Source: Cherax quadricarinatus
Taxonomy: Eukaryota; Arthropoda; Malacostraca; Decapoda; Parastacidae
Assembly: GCF_038502225.1 (NCBI RefSeq)
Contig: NW_027195540.1
Location: 1-64,000, forward strand
DNA length: 64,000 bases
Reading direction: 5' to 3'
Part shown: positions 41,341-55,931 of the stretch, piece after piece
Numbering within the stretch: position 1 is the first letter of the stretch
Layout: each line of letters begins with the position of its first letter
The notes under the pieces: generated by a model
Told to the model about the DNA's origin: nothing
Database searches by the model: none
Seen by the model: the letters and a program-made list of their open reading frames with translations, nothing else
Made by a program: the position numbers and the translations under genes

Positions 41341-44300
41341 TATAATATAAGTGATCTTACATGGGTATAATATAAGTGATCTTACATGGGTATAATATAA
41401 GTGATCTTACATGGGTATAATATAAGTGATCTTACATGGGTATAATATAAGTGATCTTACATGGGTATAATATAAGTGATCTTACATGGGTATAATATAA
41501 GTGATCTTACATGGGTATAATATAAGTGATCTTACATGGGTATAATATAAGTGATCTTACATGGGTATAATATAAGTGATCTTACATGGGTATAATATAA
41601 GTGATCTTACATGGGTATAATATAAGTGATCTTACATGGGTATAATATAAGTGATCTTACATGGGTATAATATAAGTGATCTTACATGGGTATAATATAA
41701 GTGATCTTACATGGGTATAATATAAGTGATCTTACATGGGTATAATATAAGTGATCTTACATGGGTATAATATAAGTGATCTTACATGGGTATAATATAA
41801 GTGATCTTACATGGGTATAATATAAGTGATCTTACATGGTATAATATAAGTGATCTTACATGGGTATAATATAAGTGATCTTACATGGGTATAATATAAG
41901 TGATCTTACATGGGTATAATATAAGTGATCTTACATGGGTATAATATAAGTGATCTTACATGGGTATAATATAAGTGATCTTACATGGGTATAATATAAG
42001 TGATCTTACATGGGTATAATATAAGTGATCTTACATGGGTATAATATAAGTGATCTTACATGGGTATAATATAAGTGATCTTACATGGGTATAATATAAG
42101 TGATCTTACATGGGTATAATATAAGTGATCTTACATGGGTATAATATAAGTGATCTTACATGGGTATAATATAAGTGATCTTACATGGGTATAATATAAG
42201 TGATCTTACATGGGTATAATATAAGTGATCTTACATGGGTATAATATAAGTGATCTTACATGGGTATAATATAAGTGATCTTACATGGGTATAATATAAG
42301 TGATCTTACATGGGTATAATATAAGTGATCTTACATGGGTATAATATAAGTGATCTTACATGGGTATAATATAAGTGATCTTACATGGGTATAATATAAG
42401 TGATCTTACATGGGTATAATATAAGTGATCTTACATGGGTATAATATAAGTGATCTTACATGGGTATAATATAAGTGATCTTACATGGGTATAATATAAG
42501 TGATCTTACATGGGTATAATATAAGTGATCTTACATGGGTATAATATAAGTGATCTTACATGGGTATAATATAAGTGATCTTACATGGGTATAATATAAG
42601 TGATCTTACATGGGTATAATATAAGTGATCTTACATGGGTATAATATAAGTGATCTTACATGGGTATAATATAAGTGATCTTACATGGGTATAATATAAG
42701 TGATCTTACATGGGTATAATATAAGTGATCTTACATGGGTATAATATAAGTGATCTTACATGGGTATAATATAAGTGATCTTACATGGGTATAATATAAG
42801 TGATCTTACATGGGTATAATATAAGTGATCTTACATGGGTATAATATAAGTGATCTTACATGGGTATAATATAAGTGATCTTACATGGGTATAATATAAG
42901 TGATCTTACATGGTATAATATAAGTGATCTTACATGGGTATAATATAAGTGATCTTACATGGGTATAATATAAGTGATCTTACATGGGTATAATATAAGT
43001 GATCTTACATGGGTATAATATAAGTGATCTTACATGGGTATAATATAAGTGATCTTACATGGGTATAATATAAGTGATCTTACATGGGTATAATATAAGT
43101 GATCTTACATGGGTATAATATAAGTGATCTTACATGGGTATAATATAAGTGATCTTACATGGGTATAATATAAGTGATCTTACATGGGTATAATATAAGT
43201 GATCTTACATGGGTATAATATAAGTGATCTTACATGGGTATAATATAAGTGATCTTACATGGGTATAATATAAGTGATCTTACATGGGTATAATATAAGT
43301 GATCTTACATGGGTATAATATAAGTGATCTTACATGGGTATAATATAAGTGATCTTACATGGGTATAATATAAGTGATCTTACATGGGTATAATATAAGT
43401 GATCTTACATGGGTATAATATAAGTGATCTTACATGGTATAATATAAGTGATCTTACATGGGTATAATATAAGTGATCTTACATGGGTATAATATAAGTG
43501 ATCTTACATGGGTATAATATAAGTGATCTTACATGGGTATAATATAAGTGATCTTACATGGGTATAATATAAGTGATCTTACATGGTATAATATAAGTGA
43601 TCTTACATGGTATAATATAAGTGATCTTACATGGGTATAATATAAGTGATCTTACATGGGTATAATATAAGTGATCTTACATGGGTATAATATAAGTGAT
43701 CTTACATGGGTATAATATAAGTGATCTTACATGGGTATAATATAAGTGATCTTACATGGGTATAATATAAGTGATCTTACATGGGTATAATATAAGTGAT
43801 CTTACATGGGTATAATATAAGTGATCTTACATGGGTATAATATAAGTGATCTTACATGGGTATAATATAAGTGATCTTACATGGGTATAATATAAGTGAT
43901 CTTACATGGGTATAATATAAGTGATCTTACATGGGTATAATATAAGTGATCTTACATGGGTATAATATAAGTGATCTTACATGGGTATAATATAAGTGAT
44001 CTTACATGGGTATAATATAAGTGATCTTACATGGGTATAATATAAGTGATCTTACATGGTATAATATAAGTGATCTTACATGGGTATAATATAAGTGATC
44101 TTACATGGGTATAATATAAGTGATCTTACATGGGTATAATATAAGTGATCTTACATGGGTATAATATAAGTGATCTTACATGGGTATAATATAAGTGATC
44201 TTACATGGGTATAATATAAGTGATCTTACATGGGTATAATATAAGTGATCTTACATGGTATAATATAAGTGATCTTACATGGGTATAATATAAGTGATCT

Positions 44301-47300
44301 TACATGGGTATAATATAAGTGATCTTACATGGGTATAATATAAGTGATCTTACATGGGTATAATATAAGTGATCTTACATGGGTATAATATAAGTGATCT
44401 TACATGGGTATAATATAAGTGATCTTACATGGGTATAATATAAGTGATCTTACATGGGTATAATATAAGTGATCTTACATGGGTATAATATAAGTGATCT
44501 TACATGGGTATAATATAAGTGATCTTACATGGGTATAATATAAGTGATCTTACATGGGTATAATATAAGTGATCTTACATGGGTATAATATAAGTGATCT
44601 TACATGGGTATAATATAAGTGATCTTACATGGTATAATATAAGTGATCTTACATGGGTATAATATAAGTGATCTTACATGGGTATAATATAAGTGATCTT
44701 ACATGGGTATAATATAAGTGATCTTACATGGGTATAATATAAGTGATCTTACATGGGTATAATATAAGTGATCTTACATGGGTATAATATAAGTGATCTT
44801 ACATGGGTATAATATAAGTGATCTTACATGGGTATAATATAAGTGATCTTACATGGGTATAATATAAGTGATCTTACATGGGTATAATATAAGTGATCTT
44901 ACATGGGTATAATATAAGTGATCTTACATGGGTATAATATAAGTGATCTTACATGGGTATAATATAAGTGATCTTACATGGGTATAATATAAGTGATCTT
45001 ACATGGGTATAATATAAGTGATCTTACATGGGTATAATATAAGTGATCTTACATGGGTATAATATAAGTGATCTTACATGGGTATAATATAAGTGATCTT
45101 ACATGGGTATAATATAAGTGATCTTACATGGGTATAATATAAGTGATCTTACATGGGTATAATATAAGTGATCTTACATGGGTATAATATAAGTGATCTT
45201 ACATGGGTATAATATAAGTGATCTTACATGGGTATAATATAAGTGATCTTACATGGGTATAATATAAGTGATCTTACATGGGTATAATATAAGTGATCTT
45301 ACATGGGTATAATATAAGTGATCTTACATGGGTATAATATAAGTGATCTTACATGGGTATAATATAAGTGATCTTACATGGGTATAATATAAGTGATCTT
45401 ACATGGGTATAATATAAGTGATCTTACATGGGTATAATATAAGTGATCTTACATGGGTATAATATAAGTGATCTTACATGGGTATAATATAAGTGATCTT
45501 ACATGGGTATAATATAAGTGATCTTACATGGGTATAATATAAGTGATCTTACATGGGTATAATATAAGTGATCTTACATGGGTATAATATAAGTGATCTT
45601 ACATGGTATAATATAAGTGATCTTACATGGGTATAATATAAGTGATCTTACATGGGTATAATATAAGTGATCTTACATGGGTATAATATAAGTGATCTTA
45701 CATGGGTATAATATAAGTGATCTTACATGGGTATAATATAAGTGATCTTACATGGGTATAATATAAGTGATCTTACATGGTATAATATAAGTGATCTTAC
45801 ATGGGTATAATATAAGTGATCTTACATGGGTATAATATAAGTGATCTTACATGGGTATAATATAAGTGATCTTACATGGGTATAATATAAGTGATCTTAC
45901 ATGGGTATAATATAAGTGATCTTACATGGGTATAATATAAGTGATCTTACATGGGTATAATATAAGTGATCTTACATGGGTATAATATAAGTGATCTTAC
46001 ATGGGTATAATATAAGTGATCTTACATGGGTATAATATAAGTGATCTTACATGGGTATAATATAAGTGATCTTACATGGGTATAATATAAGTGATCTTAC
46101 ATGGGTATAATATAAGTGATCTTACATGGGTATAATATAAGTGATCTTACATGGGTATAATATAAGTGATCTTACATGGGTATAATATAAGTGATCTTAC
46201 ATGGGTATAATATAAGTGATCTTACATGGGTATAATATAAGTGATCTTACATGGGTATAATATAAGTGATCTTACATGGGTATAATATAAGTGATCTTAC
46301 ATGGGTATAATATAAGTGATCTTACATGGGTATAATATAAGTGATCTTACATGGGTATAATATAAGTGATCTTACATGGTATAATATAAGTGATCTTACA
46401 TGGGTATAATATAAGTGATCTTACATGGGTATAATATAAGTGATCTTACATGGGTATAATATAAGTGATCTTACATGGGTATAATATAAGTGATCTTACA
46501 TGGGTATAATATAAGTGATCTTACATGGGTATAATATAAGTGATCTTACATGGGTATAATATAAGTGATCTTACATGGGTATAATATAAGTGATCTTACA
46601 TGGTATAATATAAGTGATCTTACATGGGTATAATATAAGTGATCTTACATGGGTATAATATAAGTGATCTTACATGGGTATAATATAAGTGATCTTACAT
46701 GGGTATAATATAAGTGATCTTACATGGGTATAATATAAGTGATCTTACATGGGTATAATATAAGTGATCTTACATGGGTATAATATAAGTGATCTTACAT
46801 GGGTATAATATAAGTGATCTTACATGGGTATAATATAAGTGATCTTACATGGGTATAATATAAGTGATCTTACATGGGTATAATATAAGTGATCTTACAT
46901 GGGTATAATATAAGTGATCTTACATGGGTATAATATAAGTGATCTTACATGGGTATAATATAAGTGATCTTACATGGGTATAATATAAGTGATCTTACAT
47001 GGGTATAATATAAGTGATCTTACATGGGTATAATATAAGTGATCTTACATGGGTATAATATAAGTGATCTTACATGGGTATAATATAAGTGATCTTACAT
47101 GGGTATAATATAAGTGATCTTACATGGGTATAATATAAGTGATCTTACATGGGTATAATATAAGTGATCTTACATGGGTATAATATAAGTGATCTTACAT
47201 GGGTATAATATAAGTGATCTTACATGGGTATAATATAAGTGATCTTACATGGGTATAATATAAGTGATCTTACATGGGTATAATATAAGTGATCTTACAT

Positions 47301-50300
47301 GGGTATAATATAAGTGATCTTACATGGGTATAATATAAGTGATCTTACATGGGTATAATATAAGTGATCTTACATGGGTATAATATAAGTGATCTTACAT
47401 GGGTATAATATAAGTGATCTTACATGGGTATAATATAAGTGATCTTACATGGGTATAATATAAGTGATCTTACATGGGTATAATATAAGTGATCTTACAT
47501 GGGTATAATATAAGTGATCTTACATGGGTATAATATAAGTGATCTTACATGGGTATAATATAAGTGATCTTACATGGGTATAATATAAGTGATCTTACAT
47601 GGGTATAATATAAGTGATCTTACATGGGTATAATATAAGTGATCTTACATGGGTATAATATAAGTGATCTTACATGGGTATAATATAAGTGATCTTACAT
47701 GGGTATAATATAAGTGATCTTACATGGGTATAATATAAGTGATCTTACATGGGTATAATATAAGTGATCTTACATGGGTATAATATAAGTGATCTTACAT
47801 GGGTATAATATAAGTGATCTTACATGGGTATAATATAAGTGATCTTACATGGGTATAATATAAGTGATCTTACATGGGTATAATATAAGTGATCTTACAT
47901 GGGTATAATATAAGTGATCTTACATGGGTATAATATAAGTGATCTTACATGGGTATAATATAAGTGATCTTACATGGGTATAATATAAGTGATCTTACAT
48001 GGGTATAATATAAGTGATCTTACATGGGTATAATATAAGTGATCTTACATGGGTATAATATAAGTGATCTTACATGGTATAATATAAGTGATCTTACATG
48101 GTATAATATAAGTGATCTTACATGGGTATAATATAAGTGATCTTACATGGGTATAATATAAGTGATCTTACATGGGTATAATATAAGTGATCTTACATGG
48201 GTATAATATAAGTGATCTTACATGGGTATAATATAAGTGATCTTACATGGGTATAATATAAGTGATCTTACATGGGTATAATATAAGTGATCTTACATGG
48301 GTATAATATAAGTGATCTTACATGGGTATAATATAAGTGATCTTACATGGGTATAATATAAGTGATCTTACATGGGTATAATATAAGTGATCTTACATGG
48401 GTATAATATAAGTGATCTTACATGGGTATAATATAAGTGATCTTACATGGGTATAATATAAGTGATCTTACATGGGTATAATATAAGTGATCTTACATGG
48501 GTATAATATAAGTGATCTTACATGGGTATAATATAAGTGATCTTACATGGGTATAATATAAGTGATCTTACATGGGTATAATATAAGTGATCTTACATGG
48601 GTATAATATAAGTGATCTTACATGGGTATAATATAAGTGATCTTACATGGGTATAATATAAGTGATCTTACATGGGTATAATATAAGTGATCTTACATGG
48701 GTATAATATAAGTGATCTTACATGGTATAATATAAGTGATCTTACATGGGTATAATATAAGTGATCTTACATGGGTATAATATAAGTGATCTTACATGGG
48801 TATAATATAAGTGATCTTACATGGGTATAATATAAGTGATCTTACATGGGTATAATATAAGTGATCTTACATGGGTATAATATAAGTGATCTTACATGGT
48901 ATAATATAAGTGATCTTACATGGGTATAATATAAGTGATCTTACATGGGTATAATATAAGTGATCTTACATGGGTATAATATAAGTGATCTTACATGGGT
49001 ATAATATAAGTGATCTTACATGGGTATAATATAAGTGATCTTACATGGGTATAATATAAGTGATCTTACATGGGTATAATATAAGTGATCTTACATGGGT
49101 ATAATATAAGTGATCTTACATGGGTATAATATAAGTGATCTTACATGGGTATAATATAAGTGATCTTACATGGGTATAATATAAGTGATCTTACATGGGT
49201 ATAATATAAGTGATCTTACATGGGTATAATATAAGTGATCTTACATGGGTATAATATAAGTGATCTTACATGGGTATAATATAAGTGATCTTACATGGGT
49301 ATAATATAAGTGATCTTACATGGGTATAATATAAGTGATCTTACATGGGTATAATATAAGTGATCTTACATGGGTATAATATAAGTGATCTTACATGGGT
49401 ATAATATAAGTGATCTTACATGGGTATAATATAAGTGATCTTACATGGGTATAATATAAGTGATCTTACATGGGTATAATATAAGTGATCTTACATGGGT
49501 ATAATATAAGTGATCTTACATGGGTATAATATAAGTGATCTTACATGGGTATAATATAAGTGATCTTACATGGGTATAATATAAGTGATCTTACATGGGT
49601 ATAATATAAGTGATCTTACATGGGTATAATATAAGTGATCTTACATGGGTATAATATAAGTGATCTTACATGGGTATAATATAAGTGATCTTACATGGGT
49701 ATAATATAAGTGATCTTACATGGGTATAATATAAGTGATCTTACATGGGTATAATATAAGTGATCTTACATGGGTATAATATAAGTGATCTTACATGGGT
49801 ATAATATAAGTGATCTTACATGGGTATAATATAAGTGATCTTACATGGGTATAATATAAGTGATCTTACATGGGTATAATATAAGTGATCTTACATGGGT
49901 ATAATATAAGTGATCTTACATGGGTATAATATAAGTGATCTTACATGGGTATAATATAAGTGATCTTACATGGGTATAATATAAGTGATCTTACATGGGT
50001 ATAATATAAGTGATCTTACATGGGTATAATATAAGTGATCTTACATGGGTATAATATAAGTGATCTTACATGGGTATAATATAAGTGATCTTACATGGGT
50101 ATAATATAAGTGATCTTACATGGGTATAATATAAGTGATCTTACATGGGTATAATATAAGTGATCTTACATGGGTATAATATAAGTGATCTTACATGGGT
50201 ATAATATAAGTGATCTTACATGGGTATAATATAAGTGATCTTACATGGGTATAATATAAGTGATCTTACATGGGTATAATATAAGTGATCTTACATGGGT

Positions 50301-51224
50301 ATAATATAAGTGATCTTACATGGGTATAATATAAGTGATCTTACATGGGTATAATATAAGTGATCTTACATGGGTATAATATAAGTGATCTTACATGGGT
50401 ATAATATAAGTGATCTTACATGGGTATAATATAAGTGATCTTACATGGGTATAATATAAGTGATCTTACATGGGTATAATATAAGTGATCTTACATGGGT
50501 ATAATATAAGTGATCTTACATGGGTATAATATAAGTGATCTTACATGGGTATAATATAAGTGATCTTACATGGGTATAATATAAGTGATCTTACATGGGT
50601 ATAATATAAGTGATCTTACATGGGTATAATATAAGTGATCTTACATGGGTATAATATAAGTGATCTTACATGGGTATAATATAAGTGATCTTACATGGGT
50701 ATAATATAAGTGATCTTACATGGGTATAATATAAGTGATCTTACATGGGTATAATATAAGTGATCTTACATGGGTATAATATAAGTGATCTTACATGGGT
50801 ATAATATAAGTGATCTTACATGGGTATAATATAAGTGATCTTACATGGGTATAATATAAGTGATCTTACATGGGTATAATATAAGTGATCTTACATGGGT
50901 ATAATATAAGTGATCTTACATGGGTATAATATAAGTGATCTTACATGGGTATAATATAAGTGATCTTACATGGGTATAATATAAGTGATCTTACATGGGT
51001 ATAATATAAGTGATCTTACATGGGTATAATATAAGTGATCTTACATGGGTATAATATAAGTGATCTTACATGGGTATAATATAAGTGATCTTACATGGGT
51101 ATAATATAAGTGATCTTACATGGGTATAATATAAGTGATCTTACATGGGTATAATATAAGTGATCTTACATGGGTATAATATAAGTGATCTTACATGGGT
51201 ATAATATAAGTGATCTTACATGGT

Positions 51225-51995
51225 ATAATGTAAGTGATCTTACATGGGTATAATATAAGTGATCTTACATGGGTATAATATAAGTGATCTTACATGGGTA
51301 TAATATAAGTGATCTTACATGGGTATAATATAAGTGATCTTACATGGGTATAATATAAGTGATCTTACATGGGTATAATATAAGTGATCTTACATGGGTA
51401 TAATATAAGTGATCTTACATGGGTATAATATAAGTGATCTTACATGGTATAATATAAGTGATCTTACATGGGTATAATATAAGTGATCTTACATGGGTAT
51501 AATATAAGTGATCTTAAATGGTATAATATAAGTGAACTTACATGGGTATAATATAAGTGATCTTACATGGGTATAATATAAGTGATCTTACATGGGTATA
51601 ATATAAGTTATCTTACATGGGTATAATATAAGTGATCTTACATGGGTATAATATAAGTGATCTTACATGGTATAATATGTGATCTTACATGGGTATAATA
51701 TAAGTGATCTTACATGGGTATAATATAAGTGATCTTACATGGGTATTATATAAGTGATCTTACATGGGTATAATATAAGTGATCTTACATGGGTATAATA
51801 TAAGTGATCTTACTTGGGTATAATATAAGTGATCTTACATGGGTATAATATAAGTGATTTTACATGGGTATAATATAAGTGATCTTACATGGGTATTATA
51901 TAAGTGATCTTACATGGGTATAATATAAGTGATCTTACATGGGTATAATATAAGTGATCTTACATGGGTGTAATATAAGTGATTTTACTTGGTAT
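51225..51995 (+). repeat. Second variant-rich satellite patch
   Basis: Variants here include AATGTAAG near 51230, CTTAAATGG near 51516, GAACTTA near 51535, AGTTATCTT near 51609, a 22-bp-type unit with AATATGTGATC near 51680, GGGTATTATA near 51747 and 51897, TTACTTGGG near 51814, GATTTTAC near 51859 and 51984, GGGTGTAAT near 51970 and ACTTGG near 51989. Several of these (AATGTAAG, GAACTT, GATTTTAC, GGGTGTAAT) also occur in the patch at 40541-41340. Confidence 0.85.
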
Positions 51996-52192
51996 AATAT
52001 AAGTGATCTTACATGGGTATAATATAAGTGATCTTACATGGTATAATATAAGTGATCTTACATGGGTATAATATAAGTGATCTTACATGGTATAATATAA
52101 GTGATCTTACATGGGTATAATATAAGTGATCTTACATGGTATAATATAAGTGATCTTACATGGGTATAATATAAGTGATCTTACATGGTATA
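51988..52192 (+). repeat. 49-bp dimer block (24+25) in the satellite
   Basis: Five GG copies (about 51991, 52040, 52089, 52138 and 52187) alternate exactly with GGG copies, giving a 49-bp higher-order period. This is the clearest such block in the window and directly follows the second variant patch. Confidence 0.85.
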
Positions 52193-55100
52193 ATATAAGT
52201 GATCTTACATGGGTATAATATAAGTGATCTTACATGGGTATAATATAAGTGATCTTACATGGGTATAATATAAGTGATCTTACATGGGTATAATATAAGT
52301 GATCTTACATGGGTATAATATAAGTGATCTTACATGGGTATAATATAAGTGATCTTACATGGGTATAATATAAGTGATCTTACATGGGTATAATATAAGT
52401 GATCTTACATGGGTATAATATAAGTGATCTTACATGGGTATAATATAAGTGATCTTACATGGGTATAATATAAGTGATCTTACATGGGTATAATATAAGT
52501 GATCTTACATGGGTATAATATAAGTGATCTTACATGGTATAATATAAGTGATCTTACATGGGTATAATATAAGTGATCTTACATGGGTATAATATAAGTG
52601 ATCTTACATGGGTATAATATAAGTGATCTTACATGGGTATAATATAAGTGATCTTACATGGGTATAATATAAGTGATCTTACATGGGTATAATATAAGTG
52701 ATCTTACATGGGTATAATATAAGTGATCTTACATGGGTATAATATAAGTGATCTTACATGGTATAATATAAGTGATCTTACATGGGTATAATATAAGTGA
52801 TCTTACATGGGTATAATATAAGTGATCTTACATGGGTATAATATAAGTGATCTTACATGGGTATAATATAAGTGATCTTACATGGGTATAATATAAGTGA
52901 TCTTACATGGGTATAATATAAGTGATCTTACATGGGTATAATATAAGTGATCTTACATGGGTATAATATAAGTGATCTTACATGGGTATAATATAAGTGA
53001 TCTTACATGGGTATAATATAAGTGATCTTACATGGGTATAATATAAGTGATCTTACATGGGTATAATATAAGTGATCTTACATGGGTATAATATAAGTGA
53101 TCTTACATGGGTATAATATAAGTGATCTTACATGGGTATAATATAAGTGATCTTACATGGGTATAATATAAGTGATCTTACATGGTATAATATAAGTGAT
53201 CTTACATGGGTATAATATAAGTGATCTTACATGGGTATAATATAAGTGATCTTACATGGTATAATATAAGTGATCTTACATGGGTATAATATAAGTGATC
53301 TTACATGGGTATAATATAAGCGATCTTACATGGGTATAATATAAGTGATCTTACATGGGTATAATATAAGTGATCTTACATGGGTATAATATAAGTGATC
53401 TTACATGGGTATAATATAAGTGATCTTACATGGGTATAATATAAGTGATCTTACATGGGTATCATATAAGTGATCTTACATGGTATAATATAAGTGATCT
53501 TACATGGGTATAATATAAGTGATCTTACATGGGTATAATATAAGTGATCTTACATGGGTATAATATAAGTGATCTTACATGGGTATAATATAAGTGATCT
53601 TACATGGGTATAATATAAGTGATCTTACATGGGTATAATATAAGTGATCTTACATGGGTATAATATAAGTGATCTTACATGGGTATAATATAAGTGATCT
53701 TACATGGGTATAATATAAGTGATCTTACATGGGTATAATATAAGTGATCTTACATGGGTATAATATAAGTGATCTTACATGGGTATAATATAAGTGATCT
53801 TACATGGGTATAATATAAGTGATCTTACATGGGTATAATATAAGTGATCTTACATGGGTATAATATAAGTGATCTTACATGGGTATAATATAAGTGATCT
53901 TACATGGGTATAATATAAGTGATCTTACATGGGTATAATATAAGTGATCTTACATGGGTATAATATAAGTGATCTTACATGGGTATAATATAAGTGATCT
54001 TACATGGGTATAATATAAGTGATCTTACATGGGTATAATATAAGTGATCTTACATGGGTATAATATAAGTGATCTTACATGGGTATAATATAAGTGATCT
54101 TACATGGGTATAATATAAGTGATCTTACATGGGTATAATATAAGTGATCTTACATGGGTATAATATAAGTGATCTTACATGGGTATAATATAAGTGATCT
54201 TACATGGGTATAATATAAGTGATCTTACATGGGTATAATATAAGTGATCTTACATGGGTATAATATAAGTGATCTTACATGGGTATAATATAAGTGATCT
54301 TACATGGGTATAATATAAGTGATCTTACATGGGTATAATATAAGTGATCTTACATGGGTATAATATAAGTGATCTTACATGGGTATAATATAAGTGATCT
54401 TACATGGGTATAATATAAGTGATCTTACATGGGTATAATATAAGTGATCTTACATGGTATAATATAAGTGATCTTACATGGTATAATATAAGTGATCTTA
54501 CATGGTATAATATAAGTGATCTTACATGGGTATAATATAAGTGATCTTACATGGGTATAATATAAGTGATCTTACATGGGTATAATATAAGTGATCTTAC
54601 ATGGGTATAATATAAGTGATCTTACATGGGTATAATATAAGTGATCTTACATGGGTATAATATAAGTGATCTTACATGGGTATAATATAAGTGATCTTAC
54701 ATGGGTATAATATAAGTGATCTTACATGGGTATAATATAAGTGATCTTACATGGGTATAATATAAGTGATCTTACATGGGTATAATATAAGTGATCTTAC
54801 ATGGGTATAATATAAGTGATCTTACATGGGTATAATATAAGTGATCTTACATGGGTATAATATAAGTGATCTTACATGGGTATAATATAAGTGATCTTAC
54901 ATGGGTATAATATAAGTGATCTTACATGGGTATAATATAAGTGATCTTACATGGGTATAATATAAGTGATCTTACATGGGTATAATATAAGTGATCTTAC
55001 ATGGGTATAATATAAGTGATCTTACATGGGTATAATATAAGTGATCTTACATGGGTATAATATAAGTGATCTTACATGGGTATAATATAAGTGATCTTAC

Positions 55101-55931
55101 ATGGGTATAATATAAGTGATCTTACATGGGTATAATATAAGTGATCTTACATGGGTATAATATAAGTGATCTTACATGGGTATAATATAAGTGATCTTAC
55201 ATGGGTATAATATAAGTGATCTTACATGGGTATAATATAAGTGATCTTACATGGGTATAATATAAGTGATCTTACATGGGTATAATATAAGTGATCTTAC
55301 ATGGGTATAATATAAGTGATCTTACATGGGTATAATATAAGTGATCTTACATGGGTATAATATAAGTGATCTTACATGGGTATAATATAAGTGATCTTAC
55401 ATGGGTATAATATAAGTGATCTTACATGGGTATAATATAAGTGATCTTACATGGGTATAATATAAGTGATCTTACATGGGTATAATATAAGTGATCTTAC
55501 ATGGGTATAATATAAGTGATCTTACATGGGTATAATATAAGTGATCTTACATGGGTATAATATAAGTGATCTTACATGGGTATAATATAAGTGATCTTAC
55601 ATGGGTATAATATAAGTGATCTTACATGGGTATAATATAAGTGATCTTACATGGGTATAATATAAGTGATCTTACATGGGTATAATATAAGTGATCTTAC
55701 ATGGGTATAATATAAGTGATCTTACATGGGTATAATATAAGTGATCTTACATGGGTATAATATAAGTGATCTTACATGGGTATAATATAAGTGATCTTAC
55801 ATGGGTATAATATAAGTGATCTTACATGGGTATAATATAAGTGATCTTACATGGGTATAATATAAGTGATCTTACATGGGTATAATATAAGTGATCTTAC
55901 ATGGGTATAATATAAGTGATCTTACATGGTA

